Assembly: GCF_014646255.1 (NCBI RefSeq) | Contig: NZ_BMNC01000005.1 | Location: 1 to 64,000 of the forward strand | Source of the DNA: Lentzea pudingi | GTDB taxonomy: Bacteria > Actinomycetota > Actinomycetes > Mycobacteriales > Pseudonocardiaceae | Direction of reading: 5' to 3' | Length of the DNA stretch: 64,000 nucleotides | Shown here: positions 61,832 through 64,000 of the stretch, piece by piece | Position numbering within the stretch: position 1 is the stretch's first letter | How the letters are laid out: each line of letters begins with the position of its first letter | Notes under the pieces: model-generated | Databases searched by the model: none | Seen by the model: only the letters and a program-made list of their open reading frames with translations | What the model was told of the DNA's origin: nothing | Position numbers and translations under genes: made by a program

Positions 61832-61843
61832 CTTAGCGAGTAA

Positions 61844-61857
61844 GACAATTCCTTGTC
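61844..61857. promoter_or_regulatory. Palindrome upstream of MarR
   Basis: GACAATTCCTTGTC (arms GACAA/TTGTC) 12 bp before the MarR ATG, in the MarR-moaA divergent gap. It is the size and symmetry expected of a MarR half-site pair. Confidence 0.5.
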
Positions 61858-61937
61858 AGAGTGCTCCAAACGGGCGGAACGTGAGAAACCTCGTTTGTGG
61901 AGTCACCTACAAGGGGTTGTTCATTAAGCTAAATAAG

Positions 61938-62996
61938 GTGACAGCAGTGGAGTTGGGACTACCGGTCGTGCGCGGCACACCGGACGCGTCCGCGCGCCCG
62001 GACTCGCCCCTGCTCGTCGACAGGTTCGGGCGGGTGGCGAAGGACCTGCGGGTCTCGCTCACCGACCGGTGCAACCTGCGCTGCACCTACTGCATGCCCG
62101 CCGAGGGCCTCGACTGGTTGCAGAAGGACGAGCTGCTCACCGATGCCGAGCTGATCCGGCTCATGCGCATCGCCGTGGTCGACCTGGGCGTCACGGACAT
62201 CAGGTTCACCGGCGGCGAGCCGCTGCTGCGGCGCGGCCTGGAGCAGGTCATCGCCGCGACGGCCGAGCTCGAACCGCGTCCGCGCATGTCGATGACCTCG
62301 AACGGCATCGGGCTCGCCCGGCGCGCGCGGTCGTTGAAGGACGCCGGCCTGAACCGGATCAACATCTCGCTCGACACCCTCGACCCGGAGAAGTTCGCGA
62401 CGCTGACCAGGCGCGACCGCATCACGGACGTGCTCGACGGTCTCGACGCCGCCCGCGAGGCAGGGCTCGAGCCGGTGAAGGTCAACTCGGTGCTGATGCG
62501 CGGCATGAACGAGGACGAGGCCGTCCCGCTGCTGCGGTTCTGCGTCGAGAACGGCTACCAGCTGCGGTTCATCGAACAGATGCCGCTGGACGCGCAGCAC
62601 GGCTGGACGCGCACGAACATGATCACGGCCGACGAGATCCTCACGAAGCTCACGTCCGCCTTCACCCTGACGCCGTCGGAGGTCCCGCGCGGTGGTGCCC
62701 CGGCCGAACGCTGGCTGGTCGACGGCGGCCCCGCGGTCGTCGGCGTGATCGCCTCGGTGACCAGGCCGTTCTGCGCCGCCTGCGACCGCACCCGGCTCAC
62801 CTCGGACGGCCAGATCCGCAACTGCCTGTTCAGCAACGGCGAGACCGACCTGCGCGCGCTGCTGCGCGACGGCTCCCCCGACGCCGCGATCGCCGACGCC
62901 TGGCGGGCCACGATGTGGGCCAAGGCGGCCGGTCACGGCATCAACGACGCGGGCTTCTCGCAGCCCGACCGCCCCATGAGCGCCATCGGAGGATGA
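61938..62996 (+). CDS. moaA: GTP 3',8-cyclase MoaA
   Basis: A 352-aa radical-SAM enzyme for the first step of molybdenum-cofactor synthesis. The N-terminal 4Fe-4S/SAM cluster is CNLRCTYC. The second cluster is at the C-terminus: FCAACDRTRLTSDGQIRNCLFS (in parts, CxxC...C). The C-terminal GG of MSAIGG is the conserved Gly-Gly tail. GTG 61938 is used; GTG 61947 has a better-spaced AAGG and is an alternative. It is followed 2 bp later by moaD. Confidence 0.96.
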   Translation: MTAVELGLPVVRGTPDASARPDSPLLVDRFGRVAKDLRVSLTDRCNLRCTYCMPAEGLDWLQKDELLTDAELIRLMRIAVVDLGVTDIRFTGGEPLLRRGLEQVIAATAELEPRPRMSMTSNGIGLARRARSLKDAGLNRINISLDTLDPEKFATLTRRDRITDVLDGLDAAREAGLEPVKVNSVLMRGMNEDEAVPLLRFCVENGYQLRFIEQMPLDAQHGWTRTNMITADEILTKLTSAFTLTPSEVPRGGAPAERWLVDGGPAVVGVIASVTRPFCAACDRTRLTSDGQIRNCLFSNGETDLRALLRDGSPDAAIADAWRATMWAKAAGHGINDAGFSQPDRPMSAIGG

Positions 62997-62998
62997 CA

Positions 62999-63259
62999 GT
63001 GAGCACCGCCGTGAACATCCGCTACTTCGCGGGTGCGCGGGCCGCGGCCGGGGTGGCCGACGAGGACCTGCTGCTCGACGCCACCGAGCCCACCGTGGCG
63101 CTCGTGGTCAGCACCATCGGCGAACGCCACGGCTCGAAGCTCGGCAAGGTCCTCGCCGCGTCGAGCTTCCTGCTGGACGGCGTCGCGGTGCGCGACACGT
63201 CGACGCGCGTGCCCGCCGGGTCTCAGCTGGACGTGCTGCCGCCGTTCGCGGGCGGCTGA
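62999..63259 (+). CDS. moaD: Molybdopterin synthase small subunit MoaD
   Basis: An 86-aa ubiquitin-like sulfur carrier that ends PPFAGG; the terminal Gly is thiocarboxylated. VNIRYFAGARAAAGV and LDVLPPFAGG are the family ends. GTG 62999 has GGAGG 6 nt upstream; an in-frame ATG at 62993 is too near that SD. It is in an operon with moaA and overlaps the convergent TPR gene by 37 bp. Confidence 0.92.
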   Translation: MSTAVNIRYFAGARAAAGVADEDLLLDATEPTVALVVSTIGERHGSKLGKVLAASSFLLDGVAVRDTSTRVPAGSQLDVLPPFAGG

Positions 63260-64000
63260 GCGGCCAGGAACGCCTCCGCGCGGGCCACCACGGCACCCTG
63301 TTCACGCGACCGGGCCAGCTCCAGCGCTTCCCCGGCCAGGACCACGTCGCCGGTCACCTCGGCCAGCACCAGCACTGCCTGGGCCTCCAGCAACAGGTCA
63401 CCGTTGTCCCGCACGTCCCGCACCAGCTCTTCGGCGAGTTCCCGATCGTGCCTGGCGAGTTTCAGCTGCGCGCTGCGCCGCGCCACCGGGTAGCCGATCC
63501 GGTTCGCCAGCTCGACTGCCCCCTGCAGGTCCTCCAGCACGACCAGCGCATCGGCCTCGATCCGGAGCTCGCCGAACTTCCGCGCCGTTTCGAGGCTCCG
63601 CAGCGCCAACGCCCTGGCCTGCTCGGGGTCACCCGTTTCCGCGGCCACCACAGCGAGGTTGAAGAGCACGTTCGGCTCGCCTTCCGCCGCCCCGCCGTCC
63701 TGGTAGCCGGCCAGCGCGGCCTCCAGGCAGCGCCGTGCCTCGGCGAACTCCCCGAGCTCGCGGTGGGCGATGCCGATGCCCTCGACGGCGGTGGCCAGGT
63801 TGATCGTGGAACCGGTCGCCTCCGCGATCTGTCTGGCCTCCTCGAAGTACGTGATGGCCGTGCGGAGCTCGGCGCGGGCACCGTGGATCGTGCCCAGGTT
63901 GAACAACATGGCCGCGAGGACGCCGGGCTCGTCGGGGCCCAGGCGCCACAGTCGTACCGCTTCTCCCAGGTCTGCCAGCGCACCGGTGAGATCACCGGTG
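63223..64000 (-). CDS. TPR-repeat protein, C-terminal part (5' end off window)
   Basis: At least 259 residues of tandem tetratricopeptide repeats, open to the right edge: VLAAMLFNLGTIHGARAEL, AITYFEEARQIAEATGSTINLATAVEGIGIAHRELGEFAEARRCLEAAL and NVLFNLAVVAAETGDPEQARALALRSLE (in parts). Such runs form the C-terminal domain of AfsR/SARP, LuxR-LAL or STAND regulators. The N-terminal part needed to decide is outside the window. Confidence 0.8.
   Translation of the reverse strand, partial: TGDLTGALADLGEAVRLWRLGPDEPGVLAAMLFNLGTIHGARAELRTAITYFEEARQIAEATGSTINLATAVEGIGIAHRELGEFAEARRCLEAALAGYQDGGAAEGEPNVLFNLAVVAAETGDPEQARALALRSLETARKFGELRIEADALVVLEDLQGAVELANRIGYPVARRSAQLKLARHDRELAEELVRDVRDNGDLLLEAQAVLVLAEVTGDVVLAGEALELARSREQGAVVARAEAFLAAQPPANGGSTSS

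Overview
The window is chromosomal DNA from a high-GC actinobacterium, most likely a member of the Pseudonocardiaceae (Lentzea/Saccharothrix/Actinosynnema-like). The basis is a GC-rich third codon position throughout, frequent GTG starts, many 4-bp GTGA/ATGA overlaps, and actinobacterial marker families: SepH, DUF3027, DUF2771-type and DUF2530-type proteins, and an actinobacterial-type SerC. Genus is an inference. I see no rRNA, tRNA, CRISPR array, integrase or intact IS element. Most of the window reads as core chromosome with a few accessory patches.

Layout. 0-6 kb: partial aldose 1-epimerase, MBL-fold hydrolase plus AAA ATPase, APC permease, lipoprotein, MFS exporter. 6-13.5 kb: asparagine synthetase, a repeat element (copy A), PdxH, and a urease operon (ureAB fused-ureC-ureF-ureG-ureD, no ureE). 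13.6-17 kb: ABC-2 exporter overlapping a NarL-type two-component system. 17-24.7 kb: unknown membrane protein, SerC, a MacB-like efflux module (lipoprotein-adaptor-ATPase-permease) divergent from an OmpR-type two-component system. 24.7-32.1 kb: SepH, four small membrane proteins, a heterodimeric ABC exporter, a DUF2537-like protein.

32-41.7 kb: TrmH-family methyltransferase, glutamate-cysteine ligase-like enzyme, a scar made of two gene remnants, ABC-F ATPase, Fe/Mn superoxide dismutase, FetB-like permease, a putative type II toxin-antitoxin pair, DUF2530-like protein and NCS2 purine permease. 41.7-51.4 kb: MarR-MFS operon, repeat copy B, a GHKL (sacsin-N-like) ATPase with a DUF3027 protein, glutamine cyclotransferase, MFS, DUF2771 lipoprotein, HD hydrolase and cold-shock protein. 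51.4-64 kb: HAD phosphatase/TetR divergent pair, MntH, Gfo/Idh oxidoreductase, YccF, VOC protein, acyl-CoA synthetase, metallophosphoesterase, XRE-HD operon opposite a winged-helix protein, NagD-like HAD, MarR, MoaA-MoaD, and a partial TPR protein.

The most unusual feature is a repeat present twice (8092-8412 and 43453-43780). Each copy has a nested perfect palindrome: the 22-bp outer arms and 9-nt loop are identical between copies. The 26-bp inner stem differs at 11 positions, and every change is matched on the opposite arm. Both copies lie inside kilobase-scale islands where the top strand is strongly A- and C-rich whichever way the genes run. A third such island touches the left edge of the window. 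Other leads are a motif shared by the sodA and mntH leaders, a head-to-head deletion scar near 34.98 kb, an iron-box-like site between convergent genes, and tandem Cys-bearing membrane paralogs.
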